From LH-M37 sp032251315 (GTDB taxonomy: Bacteria; Pseudomonadota; Gammaproteobacteria; SZUA-229): a stretch of DNA of 28,826 nucleotides. The stretch spans positions 1-28,826 of the forward strand of contig JAVVEE010000030.1 in NCBI GenBank assembly GCA_032251315.1, written 5' to 3'. The notes below the pieces were generated by a model that was given only the letters and a program-made list of their open reading frames with translations, did not search any database and was not told the origin of the DNA. Each line of letters opens with the position of its first letter. The stretch's first letter is position 1. Shown here piece after piece: positions 8,044 through 15,454 of this stretch. The translations under genes were made by a program, and so were the position numbers.

Positions 8044-8667
8044 CTATTTCTCGCCCCATTTCGGTTGTAGTTCATGCTCAACATCCAACTGATCCAAAAT
8101 TTTTGCAACGACAAAATCCACCAGATCTTCAACAGTTTGCGGGCGGTTATAAAACCCCGGATTAGCGTCTACGATTACCGCATCCATGCGCGAGAGTTTG
8201 AGCATATTTTCCAGATGAATGTCCGAGTACGGGGATTCGCGTGGCACGATGATTAATTTTTTTCGCTCTTTCAGTATCACGTCCGCAGCGCGTTCCAGCA
8301 GGTTGTTGCTGGCGCCGCAGGCGATGGCGGAGAGCGCACCCATGGAACAGGGACACACCACCATGGCCTTGACATTGTTGGAGCCGCTGGCGACCGGGGC
8401 GGTCCATTCGTCTTCGCCGAAAACCTGCAACTGATTTTCAGCGGCCTGATATTTTTCGCTCAGAAATTTCTGCATGTCAGCCGCACGGCTCGGCAGTGAC
8501 AGATCGGTCTCCATGCCGATCACCACCTGCGCGGCTTTGCTGATCATCAGGTACACCTTGCAGTCTGCGATTAACAGCTGCTCCAGCAAACGAAAACTGT
8601 AGGGCACGCCGGAAGCGCCGGTGATACCGAGCGCGATAATGGCTGGTAATGAATTGTTACTGGACAT
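8044..8667 (-). CDS. ubiX: flavin prenyltransferase
   Basis: A 207-residue cytosolic enzyme that attaches a dimethylallyl group to FMN, making the prenylated-FMN cofactor used by UbiD decarboxylases in ubiquinone synthesis. The family motifs are all present: GITGASG (14-20), SGS (94-96), CPCSMG (105-110), LLERAADV (123-130), LKERKKLIIVPRESP (132-146), and the HLENMLKLSRM block. The protein is a little longer than the roughly 190-residue E. coli enzyme because of short N- and C-terminal tails. It is convergent with kdsB and separated from mpl, on the same strand upstream, by about 156 bp that hold a palindromic element. The partner ubiD is not in the window. Confidence 0.93.
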   Translation of the reverse strand: MSSNNSLPAIIALGITGASGVPYSFRLLEQLLIADCKVYLMISKAAQVVIGMETDLSLPSRAADMQKFLSEKYQAAENQLQVFGEDEWTAPVASGSNNVKAMVVCPCSMGALSAIACGASNNLLERAADVILKERKKLIIVPRESPYSDIHLENMLKLSRMDAVIVDANPGFYNRPQTVEDLVDFVVAKILDQLDVEHELQPKWGEK

Positions 8668-8692
8668 TATTGCTTTCTCGTTAATTGAACTC

Positions 8693-8814
8693 TGTCATCT
8701 CGACCACAGGGAGAGATCTTGTTTTGTATATTTAATATTGTCATTGCATGCATACAAACGTTAATCGTTTTGAAGTTATGAGACATAAGATTTATCCTTG
8801 CAGTCGAAATGACA
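8693..8814. repeat. 122-bp element with imperfect 28-base terminal inverted repeats
   Basis: The left end (8693-8720, beginning TGTCATCTCGACC and ending ATCTT) and the reverse complement of the right end (8787-8814, beginning TGTCATTTCGACT) match at 22 of 28 positions. The AT-rich middle has no coding frame. It occupies nearly all of the gap between mpl and ubiX, so both could lie on one transcript through a large stem-loop. The form fits a miniature non-autonomous mobile element or a REP/ERIC-like palindrome. From memory, TGTCATTTCGACC...GAAATCTT ends recur in many gammaproteobacterial genomes, but I cannot confirm this here. Confidence 0.6.
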
Positions 8815-8823
8815 TAACTATCG

Positions 8824-10179
8824 CTATTTTTCCAGTGCGATTAATAATTTAGTATGGATAGATTCGAAGCCGCCGTTGCTCATAATGATTATGTGGTCGC
8901 CTTCACGGGCATCGCTGCACAGCTTCTGGATAATGTTTTCGACTTTCTCGAAAACCTGTGCCGGTTTCTGCGATTTTTTGGCCACCTCGTCCAGTCCCCA
9001 GTCAACGCCCTCGGGCTGGTACAGATAAATTTCATCGGCACTTTGTAACGAGCCGGTCAGTGTGTCCTGATGCACGCCCATGCGCATGGTGTTGGAACGC
9101 GGTTCCAGCACTGCCAGCACGCGCCCGCCGTGATTCACTTCCTGCATGGCCGACAGTGTCTCTTCGATGGCGGTGGGGTGATGGGCGAAATCATCATAGA
9201 CGGTGACGCCGCGCACTACGCCGCGCACTTCCATTCGGCGTTTGATGCCCATGAATTCAGAGAGGGCTGCGCAGGCGTGAACCACCGGCACGCCGGCATG
9301 GCGGGCTGCGGCAATCGCCGCCAGGGCGTTGAGTCGATTGTGCCTACCGTGCATGTTCCATTGCACCGAACCTTGCGGCTTGCCTTGCAGATTGACGTTG
9401 AAACTTTTGCCATCGTCAGCGCAATCGCTGATCGACCATTGCTCACCATCAATGGAAAAATATTCGCACTCTGACCAGCAACCCTGCTGCATGACATCAG
9501 CCAGATTTTTATCACCGCCGTTGATCACCAGCAACCCCCGCCCCGGCACAGTGCGCACCAGATGATGAAACTGTTTTTTAATGGCGTCTAGATTTTCAAA
9601 AATATCGGCGTGATCAAATTCAAGATTATTCATAATGACGGTGCGCGGGCGGTAGTGCAAAAACTTGGAGCGCTTGTCGAAAAAGGCGGTGTCGTATTCA
9701 TCGGCCTCGACCACAAAGAAGGGTTCCTTGCCGAAGCGCGCCGAGACTTCAAAATTACCGGGCACGCCGCCGATTAAAAACCCGGGCTGCATGCCCGCGT
9801 ATTCCAGAATCCAGGCCAGCATGGATGCGGTGGTGGTTTTACCGTGAGTACCTGCAACGGCCAGCACCCAGCGATCGCGCAGGACATTTTCAGCCAGCCA
9901 TTGCGGCCCCGAGGTGTAGGCAAGATTGCGATTCAGCACATATTCCAGCGCGGGATTACCGCGCGACATGACATTGCCCACCAGAATCTGGTCGACATCG
10001 ACGGGAATATTTTCAGGCTTGTATCCCACGCAGAGCGAAATGCCCTGCGCTTCCAGCTGCGTGCTCATGGGGGGGTAAACATTTTCATCCGAGCCGCTGA
10101 CGGTGTGCCCGGCCTGCTTCGCCAGCACGGCGATGCCCCCCATGAAGGTGCCACAGATACCGAGAATATGAATACGCAT
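8824..10179 (-). CDS. mpl: UDP-N-acetylmuramate:L-alanyl-gamma-D-glutamyl-meso-diaminopimelate ligase
   Basis: A 451-residue Mur-ligase-family enzyme of the murein recycling pathway. It attaches the salvaged tripeptide L-Ala-gamma-D-Glu-mDAP to UDP-MurNAc using ATP. Visible motifs are the N-terminal HILGICGTFMGG (4-15) with GSDENVYPPMS, the ATP loop AGTHGKTTT (109-117), EADEYDTAFFDKRSKF, NNLEFDHADIF, the HGRHN block and VYDDFAHHPTAI. The EYDTAFFDKRSKF and DENVYPPMS versions distinguish Mpl from MurC. Length is close to the E. coli enzyme (about 457). The start ATG shares its A with the TGA stop of the upstream membrane-protein gene, so the two are translationally coupled. Confidence 0.95.
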   Translation of the reverse strand: MRIHILGICGTFMGGIAVLAKQAGHTVSGSDENVYPPMSTQLEAQGISLCVGYKPENIPVDVDQILVGNVMSRGNPALEYVLNRNLAYTSGPQWLAENVLRDRWVLAVAGTHGKTTTASMLAWILEYAGMQPGFLIGGVPGNFEVSARFGKEPFFVVEADEYDTAFFDKRSKFLHYRPRTVIMNNLEFDHADIFENLDAIKKQFHHLVRTVPGRGLLVINGGDKNLADVMQQGCWSECEYFSIDGEQWSISDCADDGKSFNVNLQGKPQGSVQWNMHGRHNRLNALAAIAAARHAGVPVVHACAALSEFMGIKRRMEVRGVVRGVTVYDDFAHHPTAIEETLSAMQEVNHGGRVLAVLEPRSNTMRMGVHQDTLTGSLQSADEIYLYQPEGVDWGLDEVAKKSQKPAQVFEKVENIIQKLCSDAREGDHIIIMSNGGFESIHTKLLIALEK

Positions 10180-10694
10180 CAGGAAGAAGTCTCCGGAAAA
10201 ACCAGTTGTGAAAGTGTCAGCGTTACTAAAAATAGCGCCATCGATAAAAGTACAGCCTGGGTCATTTTAGTGTCCAGCGCGTTGCGGAAAATATGCGCTG
10301 TCACCAGCACTTCCCAGCTGATCAGCGCTATCACCGCCAGCGACAGCAGCTGCACGGCGACTGCCGAAGCCTGCTCGATATCGCCAAAGCTGAGCACCGG
10401 CCAGGCCATTAAATTGAATATTATGCCCGTTCCAATCAACGCGGTCACTGTTTGCAGGTAACGCGCTTTCATATTCAACGCCGATAAAAGTACGTAACTG
10501 AAGACTGAGATAACGGCAAGACTCAGCACCACACGCCCCAGCGCCAGTGCAGGCTCAGCCACGCTGCCCATAACGACGATGCCGCTGCCTACGTAGAGAA
10601 AAATAATGCGCAGCAGCAACCTGCTGGAACAGGGTAAATCCTGCGGCACGGCTTTCAATAACAGTAGCTGTAAAATTTTTTGGGTAACAGTCAT
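10179..10694 (-). CDS. uncharacterised membrane protein upstream of mpl
   Basis: A 171-residue, very hydrophobic protein I do not recognise. Four or five membrane helices can be seen, near residues 26-45, 50-72, 80-100, 109-134 and 143-165, with short loops and no catalytic-looking motif. The N-terminal 20 residues are amphipathic. Its stop TGA overlaps the mpl start by one base, which indicates coupled translation and possibly a link to peptidoglycan recycling, such as a role near an inner-membrane transporter; that is inference from position only. It is divergent from pyrC with a 71-base gap. No clear Shine-Dalgarno precedes the ATG at 10694. Confidence 0.75.
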   Translation of the reverse strand: MTVTQKILQLLLLKAVPQDLPCSSRLLLRIIFLYVGSGIVVMGSVAEPALALGRVVLSLAVISVFSYVLLSALNMKARYLQTVTALIGTGIIFNLMAWPVLSFGDIEQASAVAVQLLSLAVIALISWEVLVTAHIFRNALDTKMTQAVLLSMALFLVTLTLSQLVFPETSS

Positions 10695-10765
10695 ATTCAG
10701 ATTTTGGTAACAGGTATACCCGCATTAGTGCATAATACGCAACGAATAACAATGCTCTCGAAACC

Positions 10766-11800
10766 ATGAATCAATTACAAATCACCCGCCCTGACGACTG
10801 GCATGTACACCTGCGCGACGGCGAGATGCTCCGCCAGGTCGCGCCCTATACCGCGCAGCAGTTTGCGCGCGCGATCGTCATGCCCAATCTGCAACCGCCC
10901 ATCACCACGGTCAGGCAGGCGGTTGAATATGTCGATCGCATTGTTGCCGCCATAGGCGACAGCCTTTTCGAACCGCTGATGACATTATATTTGACCGACG
11001 ACACCAGCGCGGAAGAAATTATGCTGGCGCATAAAAGCTGCTTCGTGAAGGCGGTCAAGCTCTACCCGGCGGGCGCGACCACCAACTCTTCGGCCGGCGT
11101 CACCGATATTCGCAAATGCGATGCCGCGCTCGCCGCCATGCAGGAGCTGGGACTGCCGCTGCTGGTGCACGGTGAAGTCACCGCTGCCGAGGTCGATGTC
11201 TTCGACCGTGAAGCGGTTTTCATCCAGCAGGTACTGATGCCACTGATGAACCGTTTCCCCAAACTCAAAATTGTTTTCGAGCACATTACCACCGCCGATG
11301 CGGTTGAGTTCGTGCTCAATACCGGCCTCAATATCGGCGCTACCATTACCCCGCACCACCTGTTGTGGAACAGAAATGCGATGTTCAAGGGTGGCCTGCG
11401 CCCGCATCATTACTGCCTGCCGGTGCTCAAGCGCGAGCAGCACCGCGAGGCGCTGCTGTATGTGGCCACCTCCGGGCACAGAAAGTTTTTTCTCGGCACC
11501 GACAGCGCGCCGCACACCAGAAGCAGCAAGGAAAGCGGTTGCGGCTGCGCGGGCATTTTTTCTGCGCACGCCGCTATCGAAATCTATGCCACCGTTTTCG
11601 AACAGCAGAACGCCCTCGACAAGCTGGAAGCCTTCGCCAGCTTTAATGGCCCGGATTTTTACGGACTGAACCGAAACACCGACACTATCACCCTGGAAAA
11701 ATCGCCCTGGGTTGTCCCCGAGAGCTACCCGCTGGCCGACGGCGAGACCCTGGTTCCGATGCTGGCGGGTGAAACTATTAACTGGAAACTGATTAAATAA
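10766..11800 (+). CDS. pyrC: dihydroorotase (class II)
   Basis: A 344-residue zinc amidohydrolase of de novo pyrimidine synthesis that interconverts N-carbamoyl-aspartate and dihydroorotate. The metal ligands are all visible: WHVHLRDG with His13 and His15, the carboxylated Lys98 in VKLYPAG, His135 (LLVHGE), His173 (FEHITT) and Asp246 (GTDSAPH). The length and the TTNSSAG segment match the E. coli-type monofunctional class II enzyme. The ATG lies 71 bases from a divergent gene; a CATAAT -10-like box at 10731-10736 could serve it, but I see no good -35. The stop overlaps the start of rnt by one base, so pyrC-rnt is an operon, as in several gammaproteobacteria. Confidence 0.96.
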   Translation: MNQLQITRPDDWHVHLRDGEMLRQVAPYTAQQFARAIVMPNLQPPITTVRQAVEYVDRIVAAIGDSLFEPLMTLYLTDDTSAEEIMLAHKSCFVKAVKLYPAGATTNSSAGVTDIRKCDAALAAMQELGLPLLVHGEVTAAEVDVFDREAVFIQQVLMPLMNRFPKLKIVFEHITTADAVEFVLNTGLNIGATITPHHLLWNRNAMFKGGLRPHHYCLPVLKREQHREALLYVATSGHRKFFLGTDSAPHTRSSKESGCGCAGIFSAHAAIEIYATVFEQQNALDKLEAFASFNGPDFYGLNRNTDTITLEKSPWVVPESYPLADGETLVPMLAGETINWKLIK

Positions 11801-12435
11801 TGACCGTTCCTGATCCTGATAAACCTTTGATGGCCCAACGCTTTCGCGGTTTTCTGCCTATCATCGTTGATGTTGAGACCGGCGGTTTTGACCAGAAAAA
11901 AGATGCCCTGCTGGAAATTGGCGCGGTCAGCGTAAAAATCGACGAGCACGGCCATCTCAGCATCGATGAGGAATACGCCTGCCATGTTCAGCCTTTCGAA
12001 GGCGCCAACATGGACCCCAAGTCGATGGAGGTCAATGGCATCGATCCCTTCCATCCTTTTCGCATGGCCAAGCCCGAAGATGTTGCGATTCGCGGCCTAT
12101 TCAAATTCAGCAGCAAAGCCATGAAGAAGAGCGGCTGCCACCGTGCCATTATGGTTGGTCACAACACCATTATGGATCTCAACTTCATCAACGCCGCGGC
12201 GACCCGTTGCAAGGTGGCACGCAACCCATTTCATCCTTTCAGTGTTTTCGATACCGTCAGCCTGTCGGGCCTGGCGTATGGCCAGACCGTGCTTTCACGC
12301 GCCGCTGTGGCCGCCGGCCTGCCCTGGGACACCGAACAGGCACACTCGGCACTCTACGACGCCAAACAGACCGCCGAAATATTCTGCGCCATTGTTAATC
12401 GCTGGGCGGATACCGCAGGGCCGGTCTGGAGCTGA
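11800..12435 (+). CDS. rnt: ribonuclease T
   Basis: A 211-residue DEDDh 3'-5' exoribonuclease that trims the 3' ends of tRNAs and other stable RNAs and takes part in tRNA CCA turnover. The catalytic acidic residues are Asp24 and Glu26 (VDVETGGF), Asp126 (HNTIMDLNF), His182 and Asp187 (HSALYDA). The FRGFLPIIVDVETGGF opening and the NPFHPFSVFDTVSLSGLAYGQ stretch are RNase T hallmarks that separate it from the DnaQ epsilon subunit and oligoribonuclease. Length is near the 215 of E. coli. The ATG overlaps the pyrC TAA by one base. Beyond it lie about 106 bases before the response regulator. Confidence 0.95.
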   Translation: MTVPDPDKPLMAQRFRGFLPIIVDVETGGFDQKKDALLEIGAVSVKIDEHGHLSIDEEYACHVQPFEGANMDPKSMEVNGIDPFHPFRMAKPEDVAIRGLFKFSSKAMKKSGCHRAIMVGHNTIMDLNFINAAATRCKVARNPFHPFSVFDTVSLSGLAYGQTVLSRAAVAAGLPWDTEQAHSALYDAKQTAEIFCAIVNRWADTAGPVWS

Positions 12436-12541
12436 TTTTTTATCCTCATCAGCGCATTTTTACACCCATAAAACCGTTATTATTCAGGCTTATACGCTAG
12501 ACTTAAAGCACTACGCCGGCGAACATAAAAGAACAATATCC

Positions 12542-13492
12542 ATGAGCGACAAAGACCTCTCCATTATCATCGTTGACGATCTGCAATTCAGCCGCATCGT
12601 CGTTAAATCCGCACTGAAAAAAGCCGGTTACACTGGTGTCAGACTGGCAGACAGTGCTTTTGAAGCGCTCAAAATGCTCGAAGAACAGCCCGCCGACGTG
12701 GTACTCGCCGACTGGATGATGCCGGAAATGAATGGCCTGGAACTGGCTGACTGTATTCGCCAGAATGATGAAGAAAAAGGCATCTACACCTCCATCATTC
12801 TGTTCACCGCCAACGAAGGCATCGAATATCTGGTGGAGGCTTTTGAACACGGCGTCGACGACTACCTGCGCAAGCCGCCCAATCCCCTGGAACTGGCTGC
12901 GCGTGTCAGCGCCGCTGCCCGTATCGCCATGATGCAGAATGACATTCTGGAAACCTCACGGCAGATGGAGCAAACCATCCAGCGCCTGCAAAAAACCGCC
13001 CTCATTGATGAAGTCACCGGCGCCGGTAATGAGCGCATGTTGATCACCGAGCTGGATGCCAATCTGGCAGAGGCGGCCACGCGCAACGGCGGCCTCTGCC
13101 TGGCCATGATCAAACTGAACAATCTTGACCAGATCGAAGATGAGGCAGGCATCATCGTTAAAAATGAAGTTCTGGTTGGCGTCTACCGCCGACTGCGGCG
13201 CACGGTTCGCCCTACCGACGTAATTACCCGACTGGACAACGATATTTTCGGCATCGTCATGAATCACACCAACCTCGGCTCGTTCAAGATGAATGCGCTG
13301 GACAGAATTCTGGCCGCCATCAACCAGCGCCCCTTTAAAAGCGGGGACAGCGATTACACCATCAGTGGCTCCATTGGCGTGTATTATTACAACGGTAACC
13401 AGACCGCGATCAGCTCCACGGAAATGCTGGAGCTGACCCAGAGCAATCTCATCAAGGCCATATCCCAGGGCGCTAACAGCATTATTAGTTAG
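12542..13492 (+). CDS. response regulator with degenerate GGDEF domain
   Basis: A 316-residue two-domain protein. Residues 5-125 form a receiver domain with acidic pocket Asp12/Asp13, phospho-acceptor Asp57 (VLADWMMPEMNG), Thr89 and Lys111 (YLRKPP). After a short coiled linker (about 135-152) comes a GGDEF fold starting at DEVTGAGNERML. Its active site is ruined: the GGDEF position reads DNDIF (232-236), and the upstream metal-binding DxD region reads KLNNLD. An I-site RxxD (Arg223-Asp226) is kept at the canonical spacing. The protein is thus unlikely to make c-di-GMP but could bind it. The start at 12542 was chosen because the receiver domain begins there; the same frame is open much further upstream inside rnt, without protein similarity. 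No partner kinase is nearby. Confidence 0.88.
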   Translation: MSDKDLSIIIVDDLQFSRIVVKSALKKAGYTGVRLADSAFEALKMLEEQPADVVLADWMMPEMNGLELADCIRQNDEEKGIYTSIILFTANEGIEYLVEAFEHGVDDYLRKPPNPLELAARVSAAARIAMMQNDILETSRQMEQTIQRLQKTALIDEVTGAGNERMLITELDANLAEAATRNGGLCLAMIKLNNLDQIEDEAGIIVKNEVLVGVYRRLRRTVRPTDVITRLDNDIFGIVMNHTNLGSFKMNALDRILAAINQRPFKSGDSDYTISGSIGVYYYNGNQTAISSTEMLELTQSNLIKAISQGANSIIS

Positions 13493-13514
13493 CCCGCTCA
13501 TATTTTTCGGGCAC

Positions 13515-13547
13515 AAAAAAAGCGCCACCGTTACCAATAGCGCTTCT
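13515..13547 (-). terminator. intrinsic terminator of grxD
   Basis: Read on the minus strand, AGCGC and GCGCT (13540-13544 and 13521-13525) close a stem with a 14-base loop, followed at once by a run of seven T bases (A-run at 13515-13521 on the plus strand). It lies about 50 bases past the grxD stop. It may also slow plus-strand transcription from the response regulator. Confidence 0.6.
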
Positions 13548-13552
13548 TCTCC

Positions 13553-13573
13553 GGGCTTCTTAAAAAGAGGCCC
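13553..13573. terminator. second hairpin between convergent genes
   Basis: GGGCTTCTT (13553-13561) can pair with AAGAGGCCC (13565-13573) with one wobble around a short A loop. The plus side is followed by only TTCT, so it is a weak terminator candidate for the response regulator gene. Confidence 0.35.
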
Positions 13574-13597
13574 TTCTCGACAGTCAAGCTCAAACGA

Positions 13598-13918
13598 TCA
13601 AGCCGCCGAAGCTTCGTCAATCACCTTTTTCAGATCGCCGTTCTCAAACATTTCCATCGTAATATCACAACCGCCAATCAGCTCACCGTTCACATATACC
13701 TGGGGAAAAGTCGGCCAGTCGGCGTAGCGAGGTAAATTCTGCATAATCTCCGGATCAGCCAGCACATTGCAGTAACCGAATTCCTTACCCACCTGCTTCA
13801 GCGCCTCAACCGTGCGACCCGAAAACCCACACTGCGGAAACTGCGGCGTGCCCTTCATGTAAATCATCACTGCGTTGCCTTTAACCTGCTCGTCAATACG
13901 ATCCAATACATCTGCCAT
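13598..13918 (-). CDS. grxD: monothiol glutaredoxin (CGFS type)
   Basis: A 106-residue Grx4-type glutaredoxin. It has Lys22 in MIYMKGTP, the active-site CGFS at 30-33, the WPTFPQVYVNGELIGG segment and CDITMEMFENGDL near the C-terminus. These residues bind glutathione and, as a dimer, a bridging [2Fe-2S] cluster. The family carries and delivers Fe-S clusters, often with BolA proteins, and has little disulfide-reductase activity. Length fits E. coli GrxD (115). I chose the ATG at 13918, with AAGGCAGG upstream, over an in-frame TTG two codons earlier. A terminator-like hairpin follows the gene. No bolA is adjacent. Confidence 0.95.
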   Translation of the reverse strand: MADVLDRIDEQVKGNAVMIYMKGTPQFPQCGFSGRTVEALKQVGKEFGYCNVLADPEIMQNLPRYADWPTFPQVYVNGELIGGCDITMEMFENGDLKKVIDEASAA

Positions 13919-13962
13919 GTTCAATACCTGCCTTAATTAATTTGTTGTGCCTAGGTTATCTC

Positions 13963-13993
13963 TTTATACAACCCGAATAAACCCACTATACAA
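13963..13993 (-). promoter_or_regulatory. candidate promoter for grxD
   Basis: On the minus strand TTGTAT (13993-13988) and TATAAA (13968-13963) are spaced by 19 bases, about 45 bases upstream of the grxD start. The boxes are fair but the spacing is longer than ideal. Confidence 0.35.
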
Positions 13994-14292
13994 GCGGGGA
14001 AAATTACATGATGAGGGCAAATTACGCGATTTCAAGTCATATAGGCTTAAAAAACGCCCTGTCCGCCCCAATCAGACCCGCATTCCTTCCGTTTTCATGA
14101 GACCTGTGTTTTGGTTTTTGGTTCAGCGCCGCTGCCAGCGTACATCCCGCCGCCGTTCTGACAACAATCAGCACGTTACGTCCGAGCAGAGCAAAAACAG
14201 GCACTCCTTCCTGTAGCCAGGTGAAATCACCTCTGTTAACACTCGCTTACATATATTGGGGCAGGGTCTCGTATTGCTTTCACTTTTAACCC

Positions 14293-14298
14293 TATAAT
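14293..14298 (+). promoter_or_regulatory. TATAAT -10 box directly before the deacetylase start
   Basis: A perfect TATAAT ends nine bases before the ATG at 14307, so transcription would begin at about 14305 and give an almost leaderless mRNA. No Shine-Dalgarno is visible before this ATG, which agrees. The -35 region at the right distance is poor (CGTATT), so the call is tentative. Confidence 0.4.
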
Positions 14299-14306
14299 CC
14301 CATCTT

Positions 14307-15380
14307 ATGTTTCATACATTAAAAATTTTCATTTGCAGCACGTTCCTGCTGATTCATTCAGGATCGATCACAGCGGCGGTTATTGTTCAGTACCACCATG
14401 TCGATGCGCAGACGCCGGCGGCGACGAGTATTTCGCCTGATTTATTTGCGCAGCATATGGCATATCTGGCTGAAAATGATTTTGAGGTATGGGCTTTGCC
14501 GCAGCTGCTTGAGTCGCTGAGAAACGGGGAGCCGATGCCTGAGAAGGTTGTCGCTATTACTTTCGATGATGGTTATGAGTCGGTTTACAGTGAGGCTTTG
14601 CCGGTGCTGCAAAAGCATGATTTTCCCTTTACGGTGTTTGTTAATACGGCGCTGGTGGGCGGTGCTGGTTATATGAGCTGGGATGTGTTGCGCGAGCTGG
14701 CTGATGAGGGCGTTACGATTGCTAATCATACGGTCAGCCATCCGCATCTGGTCAGGCGACTGGAGGATGAGTCACAGGAACAATGGCAGGTTCGGATTAA
14801 ACGCGAGATGAGTAAACCCGAGGCTGTGCTGCGCAGTAAGCTGGGGCATTCCCCGAAGCTGCTGGCTTATCCTTATGGTGAATATAATCGCCAGGTGCAG
14901 GCGCTGGCAAAGGAGCTCGGCCTTATTGCTTTTGCCCAGCACTCGGGGGCCTTTGATGAAAACGCCGACTGGCAGGCGATGCCGCGTTTTGCCTTTGGTG
15001 GCGCTTATACGGCGATGGCGGGTTTTATTGACAAGGTAAACAGTCTGCCGATGCCTTTGAAGGCGGTGCGGGTTATCGATGAACAGGGGCAGCAACTGGC
15101 TGATCCGTTGTTGCCGATGGCGGTGTCGCGGCCGGTTTTAACCTTGCGCCTGAATTCGCCGGAACTGGCGCAGCAGGTGAGCTGCTTTGCCAGCGGGCAA
15201 GGTCGTATTGAGGTGCAGGTGAAAGGCGATACCGTTAGCACTCGCCCGGAACAGGCGTTGCCGGTGGGCCGTTCGCGCATCAACTGTACTGCGGCTTCGG
15301 GACAGCGCGGGCGTTTTTACTGGCACTCGGAATTTTTTATGCGCAAGCGGCCGGATGGCAGCTGGTATCCCGAACCCTGA
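14307..15380 (+). CDS. secreted polysaccharide deacetylase (NodB domain)
   Basis: A 357-residue exported carbohydrate esterase 4 family protein. A signal peptide (1-24, ending SITAA) precedes the start of the fold, IVQYHHV. NodB motif 1 is TFDDGY with Asp87/Asp88, motif 2 is HTVSH with metal ligands His141 and His145, and motif 3 is YPYGEY at 188-193. These enzymes remove N-acetyl groups from surface polysaccharides or peptidoglycan in the periplasm. The N-terminal half resembles the deacetylase domain of PgaB/IcaB. The last 100 or so residues (from about 255) form an extra beta-rich region with two Cys (near 293 and 326) that I cannot assign. The gene stands alone, convergent with bax. Substrate unknown. 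Confidence 0.88.
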   Translation: MFHTLKIFICSTFLLIHSGSITAAVIVQYHHVDAQTPAATSISPDLFAQHMAYLAENDFEVWALPQLLESLRNGEPMPEKVVAITFDDGYESVYSEALPVLQKHDFPFTVFVNTALVGGAGYMSWDVLRELADEGVTIANHTVSHPHLVRRLEDESQEQWQVRIKREMSKPEAVLRSKLGHSPKLLAYPYGEYNRQVQALAKELGLIAFAQHSGAFDENADWQAMPRFAFGGAYTAMAGFIDKVNSLPMPLKAVRVIDEQGQQLADPLLPMAVSRPVLTLRLNSPELAQQVSCFASGQGRIEVQVKGDTVSTRPEQALPVGRSRINCTAASGQRGRFYWHSEFFMRKRPDGSWYPEP

Positions 15381-15454
15381 TCTGCCCTGCCCTGCTCTGC
15401 TCCAATCTGATTAAAAAACCTGAGCTGATGCGATGCAGGCGGCAGCGCTACCAG

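Larger units (their letters stand above)
13919..14306. other. intergenic region between divergent grxD and the deacetylase gene
   Basis: This 388-base gap has no convincing gene. An 89-codon plus-strand frame (13947-14216) has a basic, low-complexity translation unlike any family and is rejected. The region should hold the promoters of both flanking genes. A short palindrome, AGGTGA-AA-TCACCT (14219-14232), could be an operator. I see no RNA gene. Confidence 0.5.

Noticed and set aside
12143..12541. Long upstream extension of the response-regulator frame
   Set aside because: It lies within rnt in another frame, and its translation is Arg/Pro/Thr-rich without family similarity. The receiver domain starts at 12542.
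13947..14216. 89-codon plus-strand frame in the grxD/deacetylase gap
   Set aside because: Basic, low-complexity translation, no ribosome-binding site and no recognisable motif; it overlaps likely promoter sequence.
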